Below, piece after piece: positions 18,034 through 28,823 of a DNA stretch of 64,000 bases. Origin of the DNA: Terriglobia bacterium (lineage in GTDB: Bacteria > Acidobacteriota > Terriglobia > Terriglobales > Acidobacteriaceae). Both the position numbers and the translations under genes were made by a program. The stretch covers positions 1 to 64,000 of the forward strand of contig JAIQFZ010000002.1 in assembly GCA_020073015.1 (NCBI GenBank), written 5' to 3'. The notes beneath the pieces were generated by a model that saw only the letters and a list, made by a program, of their open reading frames with translations, was not told the DNA's origin and did not search any database. The stretch's first letter is position 1; the number at the start of each line of letters is the position of its first letter.

Positions 18034-21000
18034 TTACATCACGTTGATGGTGACCTCTTCGGCCTCCCGGACGTCACCGCCGGCACCGGCCGGCGAATGA
18101 GCAGCGAGATCAGTCAGCGGGCATTTGGGCGACAGATATTTCAGTTTGCGCTGAATGATCTCCTGTGAGTACTTGCCAAGATAATGGGCGATGGTCTCGA
18201 CGCGGATCTTGATGCCGCCGGCCGGCTTGGTGGAATCGAGATCGCCGAATTTGAAATACAAGGTGCCGGTCGCCTCGACGATCTTTTGTGCCGGCGTGTA
18301 GGTGGGCTGGTCCATGCCGCACTCGTAACTTGAGAGGCGCACCACACAGGTGATCCACGGGCAGCGGGTGGCGACCTTGGCGCCCCACATGATTTCGTTA
18401 GTGTTGCTGCTGTAGGAGGACGTCCAGACATCGGAGATGTCGAACGGGTTCTTGATCCGGCCGGAGCGCAGGTCCGACTCGAAGAGCCAGTTCATCAGGT
18501 CCAGATCGCCAGGCAGGTATTGCAGCCAGAGGATCGGGTAGCCATGCGCCTGGACTTCAGCCTCGATCTCGTGACCAATGCCGGTGTCCATGTGATAGGG
18601 GCGAGCCAGCACGAGAATGCAGGGCTTCTGGTTCTCAGCGCACCAGGTCAGGATCTCTCGGCCTTGTTGGCGAATGCGAGCGGTGACGTCGTCGAGAGCG
18701 GCGAATCCAGCCTTCACGGCCCGATCCGTTTCCTCTCGGTCGAGGTCGAAAACATCTTTCAACGATGTGTACATCTGTTCTGCCACCATGTGGCGATCGC
18801 CGAGGCTGACGAACGGAGAGGCGTGGACGACATTGTTCTCAGCGAAGATATCCCGCTCTTTGAGGAACCCGGCCTTGATGTTCTCCGGTCCCGCCATGAC
18901 CCGCGTACAGGTGACCGTGTCCACCACGTGGCCGTGCAGAACGGAAGGCAGGGAGTGAATCATCGGGCTGAGCAGGACGTTGATCTTCTTCTTCTGTCCG
19001 AAGATCAGTTCACCGTAGTGACCGCTCATAGCCTTGACGGGATAGCAGCAGTCCACCGTGCCGCGTCCCTTGCCGAACTCGCGTCCTTGCTCTTCGGAGG
19101 TGTCGGAGCTGAACACAATGTTCTCCGAAGCCACGCCGAGTTCCTTCAGGAAGCCCACCCAGAACTGGTGGGTCGACCAGATGTTGAGGACCTTCGGGAT
19201 CCCGACGCGAAGCTGGGAGCGATCCTTGACCCTAGTTTCGGCGGAACCCTTCTTTGCGAACCATGTCTGCAACATTCGGATAGGCATTTTTCGTTTTCTC
19301 GATCCCGGCCTTGATGACCTTCATTTCGTTCAAATCTTCGACCAACCCTTTCGGGCAGGAGTTGTTGACAATCACGCGTTCCCAGCCTGACGCCAGAGGG
19401 ACCTTGCTCCAGGGTCGCCCCTTGCCTTCGAGCAACTCGACATCGATGAAGCTGCGCTGGCAGTTGACGGGGCACCAATGGCAGACGGTGTCTGCCGAAG
19501 TGGCCGTCTTGTAGGAGAGCTTCTCGATCGCATCGAAGCCGCGAAACATCGTGCGCCCGCCGTTGTTCCACGAGCTTCTCGATCGCATCGAAGCCGCGAA
19601 ACATCGTGCGCCCGCCGTTGTTCCACCAGTCAAGAGCGACCAGCGCGGCGCCGATGGCACCGGCCTCGCCGGAGAAGGGATGAACGACGACCTCGGCCTC
19701 GGGAACTTTGCCGAGGATGAAGTCCACCTGCGTCTTCACGACCGCGAGATTGCGATGCGTCCCGCCCTGCAGAATGTATTTGCGGCCGACTTGTTGCAGG
19801 TTGTTCAGCCCGCCGGCGTAGATCCACACGTTCAGCGGGAGGATGGCGCAGAGCCCGGCGAGAATTTCCTCGGCCTGCCATCCCTTGCGCTGCTGGTTGA
19901 CGATGTCGCTCTGCAGGAAAACGCCGCAGCCCATCGAGAGTTGAGGCATGGCCTGCGCGCGAAAAGCGCCGTCGGCCATCTCGCCCATGGGGATGTTAAA
20001 GCGCTCGGCGACTCCCTGCAGGAAGGCGCCGTTGCCCGAAGAGCACTGGGAGTTCAGACGGAAGTCGGTGACCGCGCCGTTGTTGAGGATCATGATCTTC
20101 ACGTCTACACCGCCAACGTCGCAGATGCAGTCGGCATCGGGGAAGAAGTGAAGACCGGCGGAGGCATGGGCGATGGTCTCGACCACCGGACAGTCGGCCC
20201 CCAGGATGTCCCTGAGCAAGTCCTTGCCGTAGCCGGTGATGGCGAGCCCGAGGATGTCGCGGTCGCTGACCACGGAGCGGACTTGGCGGAATAGCGACTT
20301 CGCGTCTTCGATCGGGTTGCCCTTGCTCAACGCGTAGCAGGAGAAGAGAAGTTCCTTCTCCGGCGACATGCACACTGCCTTGGCCGTAGTGGAACCGAAG
20401 TCACAGCCAAGCACGACGCGGCCGACACTACTCTCCGCAACCGCCACGCTGGGTGTCACCGAACGAGCCTGGGATTTTTCGTAGCGCGCTTTGAAGGTGG
20501 CCAGGTCGGCATCGTCTTTGCAGAGTCCGCCGCGGCCCATCTTCTTCTTTTCTTCGTACTGGCCTTCCTCGATCCAGTACTTGAGCTTGTGCGCGCCATT
20601 GTAAAGACCGGTCGCGCCGTTCTCGCGTAACGCAACCTCTACGCAACCGAGAGCCGCGTAGTAGAGCGCGTTGTCAGGAACGCGAATGAGCGAGGACATG
20701 TCGCGATCGTCCGAGACCTGAACCTTGCGCTCCTTCCAGACCTTGCCCAGATGATGGCGCCATGCTTCCTGCAAGCCCTTGAAGAACAGATTCGGGCCAC
20801 CTAGCAGCAGAATCTCAGGCAACGGTGTGTTGCCGCGCGTCAGCGTAGCTAAGTTCTGATACACCACCGCCTCGAACAGCGAGGCGATAATCTCCTCGAC
20901 CGGAACCCCTGCCTTCAGCAGAGTGTTGGCATCGGCCTCCGCGAAGATGCCGCACTTGCTGCTGATTTTGTGCAATGGATATCCGGCATAGCCCATGTTG

Positions 21001-21554
21001 GAGAGCGTTTCCGGCGGGATCTCCAGCTTGCGCGCGGTCTTCTCGATGAAGGTGCCCGTGCCGCCGGAGCAGGCACTCTGCATGAGCACCTGCTTGCTGC
21101 GCGAAATACCTTCGCCCTGGAAGAAGATGGTCTTCATATCCTCGCCGCCGATTTCACTGACAAATCGCACCGAGGGATGAAGCTTTTCCACCGCAGCAGC
21201 AACCGCCGCCACTTCCTGGACAACCTTGCCTCCGATCAACGGCGCAATGATGCCCGCGCCAGAACCGGTGAAGAAGACGCGGTCACGTCCGGGCGTGAGG
21301 CCGTGCTTCGACTCCAGCAGAGTTAGGAACTGCAGGATTTTCTCCGCCTGCCGTGTGTTGTGGCGCTCGTAGGCCTGCGCCACCACATCGCCGCGCGGCG
21401 TCGCCAGCACGTACTTGCAAGTCGTGCTTCCGACGTCGAGCCCACACAACATGCTTTCGCCTTCAAATACCGCAGGCGAAGGTGCGGGAGCCAGCAGCGC
21501 GCCCGGCTCCCCTTCGATCGGTTGAATCTGCACCAATCCGCTTGCCATGAACAT
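18034..21554 (-). pseudogene. BadF/BadG/BcrA/BcrD-type acyl-CoA dehydratase activase with DUF2229-like C-terminus, split into three frames
   Basis: Two ATPase repeats (CGLDVGSTTCKYVL, LGCDFGSTTAKAVC) in ORF 19146-21554; continuation in ORF 19232-19660 (SYKTATSADTVCHWCPVNCQ...), then ORF 18034-19287 (LRVGIPKVLNIWSTHQFW...). Confidence 0.88.
19517..19626. repeat. Exact 55-bp tandem duplication inside activase gene
   Basis: gagcttctcgatcgcatcgaagccgcgaaacatcgtgcgcccgccgttgttccac at 19517-19571 and again at 19572-19626. Confidence 0.98.
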
Positions 21555-21591
21555 TCACCTCTTTCGCTTTCGTGGTTGGTTCATGTTTGGC

Positions 21592-23142
21592 TCAGGCCCG
21601 CGCAAGTCCACGATCCTGGGCAAGGTGGAGCACATAGTTCGCGGAGGTCCCCGAATAACCCTTGTGCGGGATCTTGTAAGTGGCTCGCCGCAGCTCGGGA
21701 TGGTGCTTCTCGTATTCGTGAATGGCCTCGACGGTCAGGCCGGTTTTCTTCAGCACCTCTTCGAACTCGGCGTGGGCGCGCTTCTTGGCCTCGGTCAGGA
21801 TCATCTGGCAGCGCGAGAGCGCATGCACCTCGGCGTCGCCCTTGACTTCAATCGGTGCGTAGAGCAGGTCGGGATATTTGCCGATGACGTTGGCCATCGA
21901 TCCGATCGACATAGTGTTGGGCATACACGAGTACGGAGACAGCTCGCACACCATGTGAGCTTTCTTGTGGTGATAGGCATACAGGGCCTTGCCGATCAGC
22001 ATGTGGCCCTCACCGCCGCGGAGTTCGAAGTGGTAGAACGGTTCGGCGAGGTCCTTCAGTTCCACCTGGTCCGGCAGTTCATTGGGAATGTTCGCCAGCG
22101 CTTTGCGGAACCGGTTGTAGGTGCCGACGTAGATCCGCTCGAGTAGCTTCAGGATCATCTCGTCGCGCTTGTGATGTTTGCTGGTCGAGTGGCGGTGTTC
22201 GAGTCTGCGAATCACGGGATGCATCAGGTAGTGCAACCACACCGCGACCGGAGGAGGCACGACCTCGGAGTCTTCCTGTTCGAGCCAATGCTTGATGTTG
22301 TAGTTGCCGTCGCCTTCGTGGGTCTGCAGCCAGAACTCGCCGGTAATCTTCACGCGAGCTTTCACGCGCGTGCGATCCACTTCAATCGCATCAAACTTCT
22401 TGCGAACCTCGCGCAGCGCATTCGTGAAATAACTCGTGGTCAGGTGCCAGGCCAGCGTACCGAGTTTCTTTCCGTGATCTGGCCGCTCGTTGAACACGGT
22501 GTACATAAACTCGATGCATTCCTTCAGGACTGCATCGGTCTGCCCGGGCTTCACTTCATAGGGACGCGTCGCGTATTCGAGGTCCGTGATGACGTCGCCG
22601 CACAGGATCGACCAGATCAGGCCGAGGCTGAATGACAAGTTGATATCAAGCCCGCCGCCACCGTTCTCCCCCTGATCGAGTTCATCCTGGGCCAACAGGA
22701 ACAAGCGGAAATCGCGCAGGCCGAGACCATCGAGGGCCATGGCATAGGACTCGTGGTACTGGCCAAAGCGGCACGGACCACAGGCGCCAGCGGTGATGTA
22801 GGCGTAGCTTTTGGCCACCTCTTCCTTGCCCTTGAGCGCCCCTTCTTTCTTCAGGAAGTTCACTAGGCTGCCAGTCGTAAAGATAGTTGGGCAGCAGGCC
22901 CCGACATCGATCAACTCCTTGCCCGCGTCCAGGTCGTCACGCGCGATGTTGGGCAGTGGCTCCGCTTTGTATTTCAGGTTGTGCATGGCGCCCTGCATCA
23001 GGCGCTCATGTTTCCAGGTGAGGCCGCCGAACAGGATTGTGACTTTGTCGCGCTCTTCCCGCGTGAACGGCTTGGGACGGTAGGCGGTGTAGTGGTTAAC
23101 GGTTTCTTGGATGTTGGTATCGATGGTCACCAGCGTTCCCAT
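21592..23142 (-). CDS. 2-hydroxyacyl-CoA dehydratase-type component (HgdB/activase-associated)
   Basis: VTILFGGLTWKHERLMQGAMHNLKYKAEPLP...VGACCPTIF...ITAGACGPCRFGQYHESYAMALDGLGL; adjacent to activase. Confidence 0.8.
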   Translation of the reverse strand: MGTLVTIDTNIQETVNHYTAYRPKPFTREERDKVTILFGGLTWKHERLMQGAMHNLKYKAEPLPNIARDDLDAGKELIDVGACCPTIFTTGSLVNFLKKEGALKGKEEVAKSYAYITAGACGPCRFGQYHESYAMALDGLGLRDFRLFLLAQDELDQGENGGGGLDINLSFSLGLIWSILCGDVITDLEYATRPYEVKPGQTDAVLKECIEFMYTVFNERPDHGKKLGTLAWHLTTSYFTNALREVRKKFDAIEVDRTRVKARVKITGEFWLQTHEGDGNYNIKHWLEQEDSEVVPPPVAVWLHYLMHPVIRRLEHRHSTSKHHKRDEMILKLLERIYVGTYNRFRKALANIPNELPDQVELKDLAEPFYHFELRGGEGHMLIGKALYAYHHKKAHMVCELSPYSCMPNTMSIGSMANVIGKYPDLLYAPIEVKGDAEVHALSRCQMILTEAKKRAHAEFEEVLKKTGLTVEAIHEYEKHHPELRRATYKIPHKGYSGTSANYVLHLAQDRGLARA

Positions 23143-23190
23143 ATCATTGCTCCTTCAGGAAATTGTTGGCCCGGGGCGTTACTCGATGTT

Positions 23191-24465
23191 CTAGCTTTCC
23201 GTCTCTACTGCAAACTGAGAAGGCAGGAGCGGTTTTTTCTCCCAATGATGTTCGAAGACCGGATGGTGCAAACCGTGACGGCGAATCAGGAAAACGACGA
23301 GTGCAAAGCATGCACCCCCGATCAACTGCGAAACGATGGGGATGTGTAAGGCATTGATGAGGCCGTAGCGGTCAGCGGCCCACCCAATGATCAGAGGCGC
23401 CAAAGCCATGGCGAACAGATTGACAAAGAGGTAATACAGGCCGAGAGCGGTCGCGTGACCACTAGGCGGCACAAGATCATGGATGGTGGCCGTCAGCGGG
23501 CCGTGGTACCAGCTCATGAAAAATGAGCCCAGGCCAAAGAACACAAGGACGAGCAGCTTGCCGGTGGAATGCAGCGCGACGTAGATCGTCGGCGCGCCCA
23601 GAAGAAAGCCGACAGGGATAATCAGGGCCCGTGCCCAAGTCCATCGGCGAGCGATCCGATCGGACAAGTACGCGCCGACCGCGATGCCGAGCGCGCCACC
23701 CAGAACCACCGTGAGGCCCAATGCCATTCCAGCCTCCCTTGCAGTGAAGCCCTTCTGTTCCTGGATTAGATCCGGCCCCCATGCGACGTAGGCATATCCG
23801 GCGAAACTGGCGAACCAGCCGGCCAGCAACACTGCCAGGTACGCAGGCACCCGCAGCAGGTCCCGCAAGCGCATCCGTTCCTCAGACTGCTCGCGGGGCG
23901 ACTCCGGGAGTCGCATAGCGCTGAGTCCCAACAGCAAACCCGGAATCCCCACCAGGAAGAAAGCCGAACGCCACCCAAAAGATTGGGCCATGATACCACC
24001 AAGCGCAATCCCGGTGGCGCCGCCCGCGAACATTCCGACGTCGCAGGAACCTTGGATGCGTGCCCGGATGTCCTTCGGGAACACGGCGCTAAGAACCGCA
24101 GTGCCAGCCGGTGCATAGGCGGCCTCACCGACTCCAACCATGGCTCGGGCAGTCAGTAGAGTGCGGAACGAACCGGCCAGACCGCTCAGAAATGTGGCCG
24201 CGCTCCAGAACAAGACTCCCGCGCCGATCACCGAGCGCCGTGAAAAACGGTCCGCCAGCATTCCCAGGGGGAACGTGCTCAGGGAGAGCACGACCGTAAA
24301 AGCCGCAGCCAGATAGCCAAGTTGCTCGTAACTCAAGGCAAAATCATGCCGGATGGCAGGGAACAGGGAGAAAATGACCTGGCGGTCCACATAATTGACG
24401 AAGTTGACCAACATCAGGATGATCAGCACCCGCCACTGCTTCCGGCTGAAGTCGGGGAATTGCAT
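23191..24465 (-). CDS. Major facilitator superfamily transporter
   Basis: MLVNFVNYVDRQVIFSLFPAIRHDFALSYEQLGYL...GMLADRFSRRSVIGAGVLFWS; multiple TM segments. Confidence 0.9.
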   Translation of the reverse strand: MQFPDFSRKQWRVLIILMLVNFVNYVDRQVIFSLFPAIRHDFALSYEQLGYLAAAFTVVLSLSTFPLGMLADRFSRRSVIGAGVLFWSAATFLSGLAGSFRTLLTARAMVGVGEAAYAPAGTAVLSAVFPKDIRARIQGSCDVGMFAGGATGIALGGIMAQSFGWRSAFFLVGIPGLLLGLSAMRLPESPREQSEERMRLRDLLRVPAYLAVLLAGWFASFAGYAYVAWGPDLIQEQKGFTAREAGMALGLTVVLGGALGIAVGAYLSDRIARRWTWARALIIPVGFLLGAPTIYVALHSTGKLLVLVFFGLGSFFMSWYHGPLTATIHDLVPPSGHATALGLYYLFVNLFAMALAPLIIGWAADRYGLINALHIPIVSQLIGGACFALVVFLIRRHGLHHPVFEHHWEKKPLLPSQFAVETES

Positions 24466-24640
24466 GGGAGCTATATGAGGATCCCGGCAATGCCGGTCGC
24501 CACCCTCCGGAATCAGGTCATATCGGAGTTTTCGGATACTGCCAAGCGACAACGTGTGACACGTTCGCGAGGAAACGTAATGTCGTACTTTGTCGTTGTA
24601 GAATGACTTTGAACTCCTGCCCGAAGAAGTAGCGTTGGGT

Positions 24641-26395
24641 CTACCTGGGTAAATTTGTCGGAACTTTCAATCCGAGCCGTTCGATCAGTCGAGGGAAGCG
24701 CGGGTCGTGCCGTAGAGGGTCTGCCAGGGGTTCCGTGGGGAGGTAGACCAGATACTCACAATGCTCCTCGTAGGCCCGGTCCAGCCATTCGAAAGCCTTG
24801 TCTTTGTCTCCCAGTCCCACATACACCAGAGCGATGTAGACGGCCGGGACGTACCTCTTCGTGCGCATCTGCTCGAGGTGGGCGACGGTGGAACGTGCTA
24901 GTGCAGGCTTTCCCGATACCGCATGAACATGCGCTGCCAGCGCCAGAAGACCAGGATCATCCGGAGCTACCGCCAGGATTGTCTGGTACGCGGCAAGTGC
25001 CTCCGCAAACATGCCCTTCTGCTCGTATGCCCGCCCCAGATTGATCAGGCCAACCGGCCAGCTGCGGTCGTGCACGAGGGATAGCTTGTTATAAGTAATG
25101 GTGTTGTCGAACTGTCTGGCCTGGTAGTACGCTTCCCCCAGCGCAGAATCCATCAGGGGCGAATCGGGCTCCAGTTGCTGGGCTGTCTTTCTCTCCTCAA
25201 TCGCGTCGTCCAACCTGCCCATGGCCGTAAGGTAGTAACCATAGTATTGGTGCGCGGTTGCAGAATTGGGACGCAAGAGCATCGCTCGTCGAAACTCCCT
25301 CTCCGCTTCGGAATAGTCCCGATCGTAAACCAGTTCGGCATAGCCCAGAGAGATGTGGGCCTCGGCCAGGGAATCGTCGAGCTGAATCGCTTTTTGAGCA
25401 GCTGCCTTCGCTTGCGGGAAGGCCTGTTTGGGCGGCAAGCCGGTGTAGGGCGCCGACCCCAATAGCGAATAACTGTCCGCCAACCCGGCGTAGGCCGGAG
25501 CAAATTGGGGATCGGTGCTGATTGCCCGCTGGAAAAAACCAATCGCGTCGTGCAAGTTTTCGGCGGAACGCTTGCTCCAAAGAGCTCGTCCCATCAAGTA
25601 CGCCTCGTAAGTGTCCTGGGCGGGAGGATGCGACGCGTGACTGCTAAGCGACAAAGCCCGCAGCACTTCGTCGACGATCCCGTTAGCGATTTCGATCTCT
25701 TTGGGAATGAGGTCTCCGCGCTCGAATTCCCAGCTATTCCCCCACACGACATGGGTTTGCGGCTTGGAAGCAACCAACCTCGCAGTAATCGCGACGCGAT
25801 TGCCTTCCGTCCGCACGCTACCCGCCAGGTTGTAGTCTGCCGAGCGGTCTTCGATAACTGAAACTGATCCGGGATTAAGATGGCCGAGCCGGCTGATCAA
25901 CTCATCGGTGAGTCCGCGCGCGATTCGCGAGCCGTCGGCGTCGCCTTTCGAGGTATCGAACGGCAGTACCCCGAGCGTCGGGCTAAGTTTGACTTTCGGC
26001 CGGAAGTAATAAGCGCCGGCCGCTGCGAGCAGCAGAGCGAACACCAGGGCAAACCGCAAGGCCCAAGTCCTCGGCCTTGGAAGTGAGGCTTCCTCGGTTG
26101 CCGTCCCGCGCGGGCCGGTGTCAGCTTTTGCTGGCGGCTCAACCTCTGGCTCTAAGGTTAGATCTGTGTGGCGATTCCACCAAGCATCCAGTTCGCTCTT
26201 GTAAGCGTAGACTCGCCCCTGCTCCTCGGCTGGATCGGTGCGGAGACGTCGAACCGGGAGTCCTTTGTTCTTCTCCCAGCGTTGCACCGTACGTTCGGTC
26301 TTGCGAAGGTGGTCCGCGATCGCTTTCCAGCCCTCGAGGAGATCGTCCGCCCGAAGTTCGTCTGGCTCTGCCCACGGCCGCGGATTCCCCCCCAT
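24641..26395 (-). CDS. HTH + TM + TPR-repeat protein
   Basis: LLEGWKAIADHLRKTERTVQRWEKNKGLPVRRL; TM helix; LGVLPFDTSKGDADGSRIARGLTDELISRL; C-terminal TPRs. Confidence 0.82.
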   Translation of the reverse strand: MGGNPRPWAEPDELRADDLLEGWKAIADHLRKTERTVQRWEKNKGLPVRRLRTDPAEEQGRVYAYKSELDAWWNRHTDLTLEPEVEPPAKADTGPRGTATEEASLPRPRTWALRFALVFALLLAAAGAYYFRPKVKLSPTLGVLPFDTSKGDADGSRIARGLTDELISRLGHLNPGSVSVIEDRSADYNLAGSVRTEGNRVAITARLVASKPQTHVVWGNSWEFERGDLIPKEIEIANGIVDEVLRALSLSSHASHPPAQDTYEAYLMGRALWSKRSAENLHDAIGFFQRAISTDPQFAPAYAGLADSYSLLGSAPYTGLPPKQAFPQAKAAAQKAIQLDDSLAEAHISLGYAELVYDRDYSEAEREFRRAMLLRPNSATAHQYYGYYLTAMGRLDDAIEERKTAQQLEPDSPLMDSALGEAYYQARQFDNTITYNKLSLVHDRSWPVGLINLGRAYEQKGMFAEALAAYQTILAVAPDDPGLLALAAHVHAVSGKPALARSTVAHLEQMRTKRYVPAVYIALVYVGLGDKDKAFEWLDRAYEEHCEYLVYLPTEPLADPLRHDPRFPRLIERLGLKVPTNLPR

Positions 26396-26735
26396 TTATT
26401 CGGACCCCCACGCAAAAAATGACGCCGAAAGTGTACGCTGGGCAGTCTTGTAACACAAATCTTTGCTGGACTTGGCCTGACCTCGCATCAGCTGAACCAT
26501 CACGCGAGTTCTTTTAGTCTACGTGTTCTCCCTCTTTGATGAAACCGAGTTCTGGTGGAGGCAGCTTGTCGTCGGGACGGGCCCAGAGACGTAAAGAGTT
26601 GGCAGCAGGACCAGGCTGACGACCAGGAAAATGGGCCGGATTTCTAAAGGATAGACTCAGACGGGTTGTTACTTGCGTTGTTGGACCCGCAAAAAGATGG
26701 TTTGGCGGATCGCTCCCGGAATGGGACAATAGGCC

Positions 26736-27638
26736 ATGCAAAGATCTCTCACCGCGGCGGTAAACCTATTGGCGGCCGGGATGATGCTGGTTGGCAGTGG
26801 GTATGCCCACGCACAGCAAACTCCGGCGGCGAAAACCAAAACGGCTCCAGCAGCCACCACTCCGAAAGCTCCGGCGAAGAAGGCACCCGGGGCGGCGGCA
26901 GCGAAGAGCGCTGCTCCCGCAGTTCTCAAGACGCGCGAAGAAAAGTTCAGCTATGCCCTTGGAATGAGTTACGGTACCGGGCTCGGGACAAACCTGAAGA
27001 AACAGTCCGTAGAAATAGACCCGAAGCTCGTGATTCAGGGATTCAAGGATGGATTGACTGGCGCCAAGGCCCAACTCACCGAACAGGAAGCGCAAGCGGT
27101 GATGCAGGAAGTTGGCACCGAGGTCCGCAAGGCGCAACAGGAGAAAGCGCAAAAAGCTGGTCAGGCCAACAAGACCGAAGGCGCAGCCTTTCTGGCCGCC
27201 AACAAAGCAAAGGAAGGCGTAGTTACACTGCCCAGCGGTTTGCAATACAAGATTCTGACCGAGGGTACCGGACCGAAACCGGCAGCGACCGACACGGTTG
27301 TCTGTAACTATCGGGGCACGCTGATCAGCGGTACCGAGTTTGACAGCTCCTACAAACGCGGCCAGCCGGCAACCTTTCCCGTCAGTGGGGTGATCAAGGG
27401 CTGGACGGAAGCGCTCCAGTTGATGCCGGTGGGATCGAAGTGGCAGCTCTTCATTCCCTCCAACCTCGCGTACGGCGAACGCGGTGCAGGGGCTGACATC
27501 GGACCGGACGCCACGCTCATTTTTGAGGTGGAGTTATTGTCGATCCAAGAGAAAGCCAAGGAACCAGCCAAGGAACCGGCTAAGGAACCAGCGAAGGATC
27601 CCGCCAAGGATCCCGCCAAGGATCAGGAAAAGAAGTAA
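26736..27638 (+). CDS. FKBP-type peptidyl-prolyl isomerase with KEPA/KDPA repeat tail
   Basis: SGLQYKILTEGTGPKPAATDTVVCNYRGTLISGTEFDSSYKRGQPATFPVSGVIKGWTEALQLMPVGSKWQLFIP. Confidence 0.93.
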   Translation: MQRSLTAAVNLLAAGMMLVGSGYAHAQQTPAAKTKTAPAATTPKAPAKKAPGAAAAKSAAPAVLKTREEKFSYALGMSYGTGLGTNLKKQSVEIDPKLVIQGFKDGLTGAKAQLTEQEAQAVMQEVGTEVRKAQQEKAQKAGQANKTEGAAFLAANKAKEGVVTLPSGLQYKILTEGTGPKPAATDTVVCNYRGTLISGTEFDSSYKRGQPATFPVSGVIKGWTEALQLMPVGSKWQLFIPSNLAYGERGAGADIGPDATLIFEVELLSIQEKAKEPAKEPAKEPAKDPAKDPAKDQEKK

Positions 27639-27667
27639 CGGCGCAGTCGTGCGCAACCGCAACCCTC

Positions 27668-27715
27668 AAAATCCCCGCTTTCTCTCGTAAGAAGAGAAAG
27701 GCGGGGATTTCTTCT
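27668..27715 (+). terminator. Rho-independent-type hairpin downstream of FKBP gene
   Basis: aaatccccgctttctct-cgtaag-aagagaaaggcggggattt-cttct. Confidence 0.75.
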
Positions 27716-27764
27716 ATCAGAGGTGATCGATCAGTCCCCGCGATATACTTCCGCCTGCATCCCG

Positions 27765-28823
27765 ATGACAAACATTCTGTACGGAGTGAACGGTGAAGGC
27801 GCGGGCCACTCGACCCGCGCCAAGGAAGTGATTTCTCATCTTCAGGAACGCGGAAACGCCATCCACGTAGTGTCCTTCGACCGCGGACTGGCCAACCTCC
27901 GCAAGGATTTTGAAGTCACGGAGATCTTCGGATGGCGGCTCGCCTATGTGAATAATCAGGTGCGTTATCGGCGCACCGTTGCCCGGAATCTGCTGACGGC
28001 GCGCCGGACCGCGGCCAGCGTCTCGCGGCTGAAGACACTGATCGATGAGAGAAGGATCGATCTCGTGGTCACGGATTTTGAGCCGCTTTCCTGTCATGCT
28101 GGCCAGCGCAAGCGTCTGCCCGTGATCTCGATCGATAATCAGCACTGCCTGACGAACGCCGATGTTTCGTATCCCAGGCAGTACCGGCGCGATGCATCCG
28201 CTGCGAAGATCGTGACCCGGCTGATGGTTCCGCGCGCGAATGCATATCTGGTGACGTCGTTCTTTGCCGCCCAAGTTACGCGACCGAATACGTTTCTGTT
28301 TCCGCCGATCCTGCGCGACTGCATTCTGCAGGCAAAGCCTCGGGTCGGAGAACACGTCCTGGTGTATGTGACTTCGCCCGCGCCGGTTTTGGAGAAGCTT
28401 CTGGCTTCCGTGCGCTGCTCCTTTGTTGCGTATGGATTCGGGCGCGAAGGGCAGGCAGGGAACATCGTGTACAAGAAGCCGAGTCTCGATGGATTTCTTG
28501 CCGACCTGATTGCGGCGAAAGCAGTCATCGCGAACGCGGGCTTCTCGCTGGTGACGGAAGCGCTGCATCTCGGCAAGCCCTATCTTGCGGTTCCCGTGGC
28601 GCACCAGTTTGAGCAGATCTTCAACGCCTACTGGCTGGAGAAGGCCGGCTACGGCGCTTACTGGGAAGGGCTCAACAAGGAACGGGTGGAATCGTTTCTC
28701 TTCAACCTGCCGCATTTCCGTGAAAAATTGGCCAGCTATCCCCGGCAAGGGAATGACGCGCTTTTCGCCAAACTCGACGCTCTGATCGCAGAGCTTACGA
28801 ATTCAACGCGAGGGCGAAATTGA
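27765..28823 (+). CDS. Glycosyltransferase, MJ1255/VC2487-like family
   Basis: MTNILYGVNGEGAGHSTRAKEVISHLQERGN...AKAVIANAGFSLVTEALHLGKPYLAVPV. Confidence 0.85.
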   Translation: MTNILYGVNGEGAGHSTRAKEVISHLQERGNAIHVVSFDRGLANLRKDFEVTEIFGWRLAYVNNQVRYRRTVARNLLTARRTAASVSRLKTLIDERRIDLVVTDFEPLSCHAGQRKRLPVISIDNQHCLTNADVSYPRQYRRDASAAKIVTRLMVPRANAYLVTSFFAAQVTRPNTFLFPPILRDCILQAKPRVGEHVLVYVTSPAPVLEKLLASVRCSFVAYGFGREGQAGNIVYKKPSLDGFLADLIAAKAVIANAGFSLVTEALHLGKPYLAVPVAHQFEQIFNAYWLEKAGYGAYWEGLNKERVESFLFNLPHFREKLASYPRQGNDALFAKLDALIAELTNSTRGRN

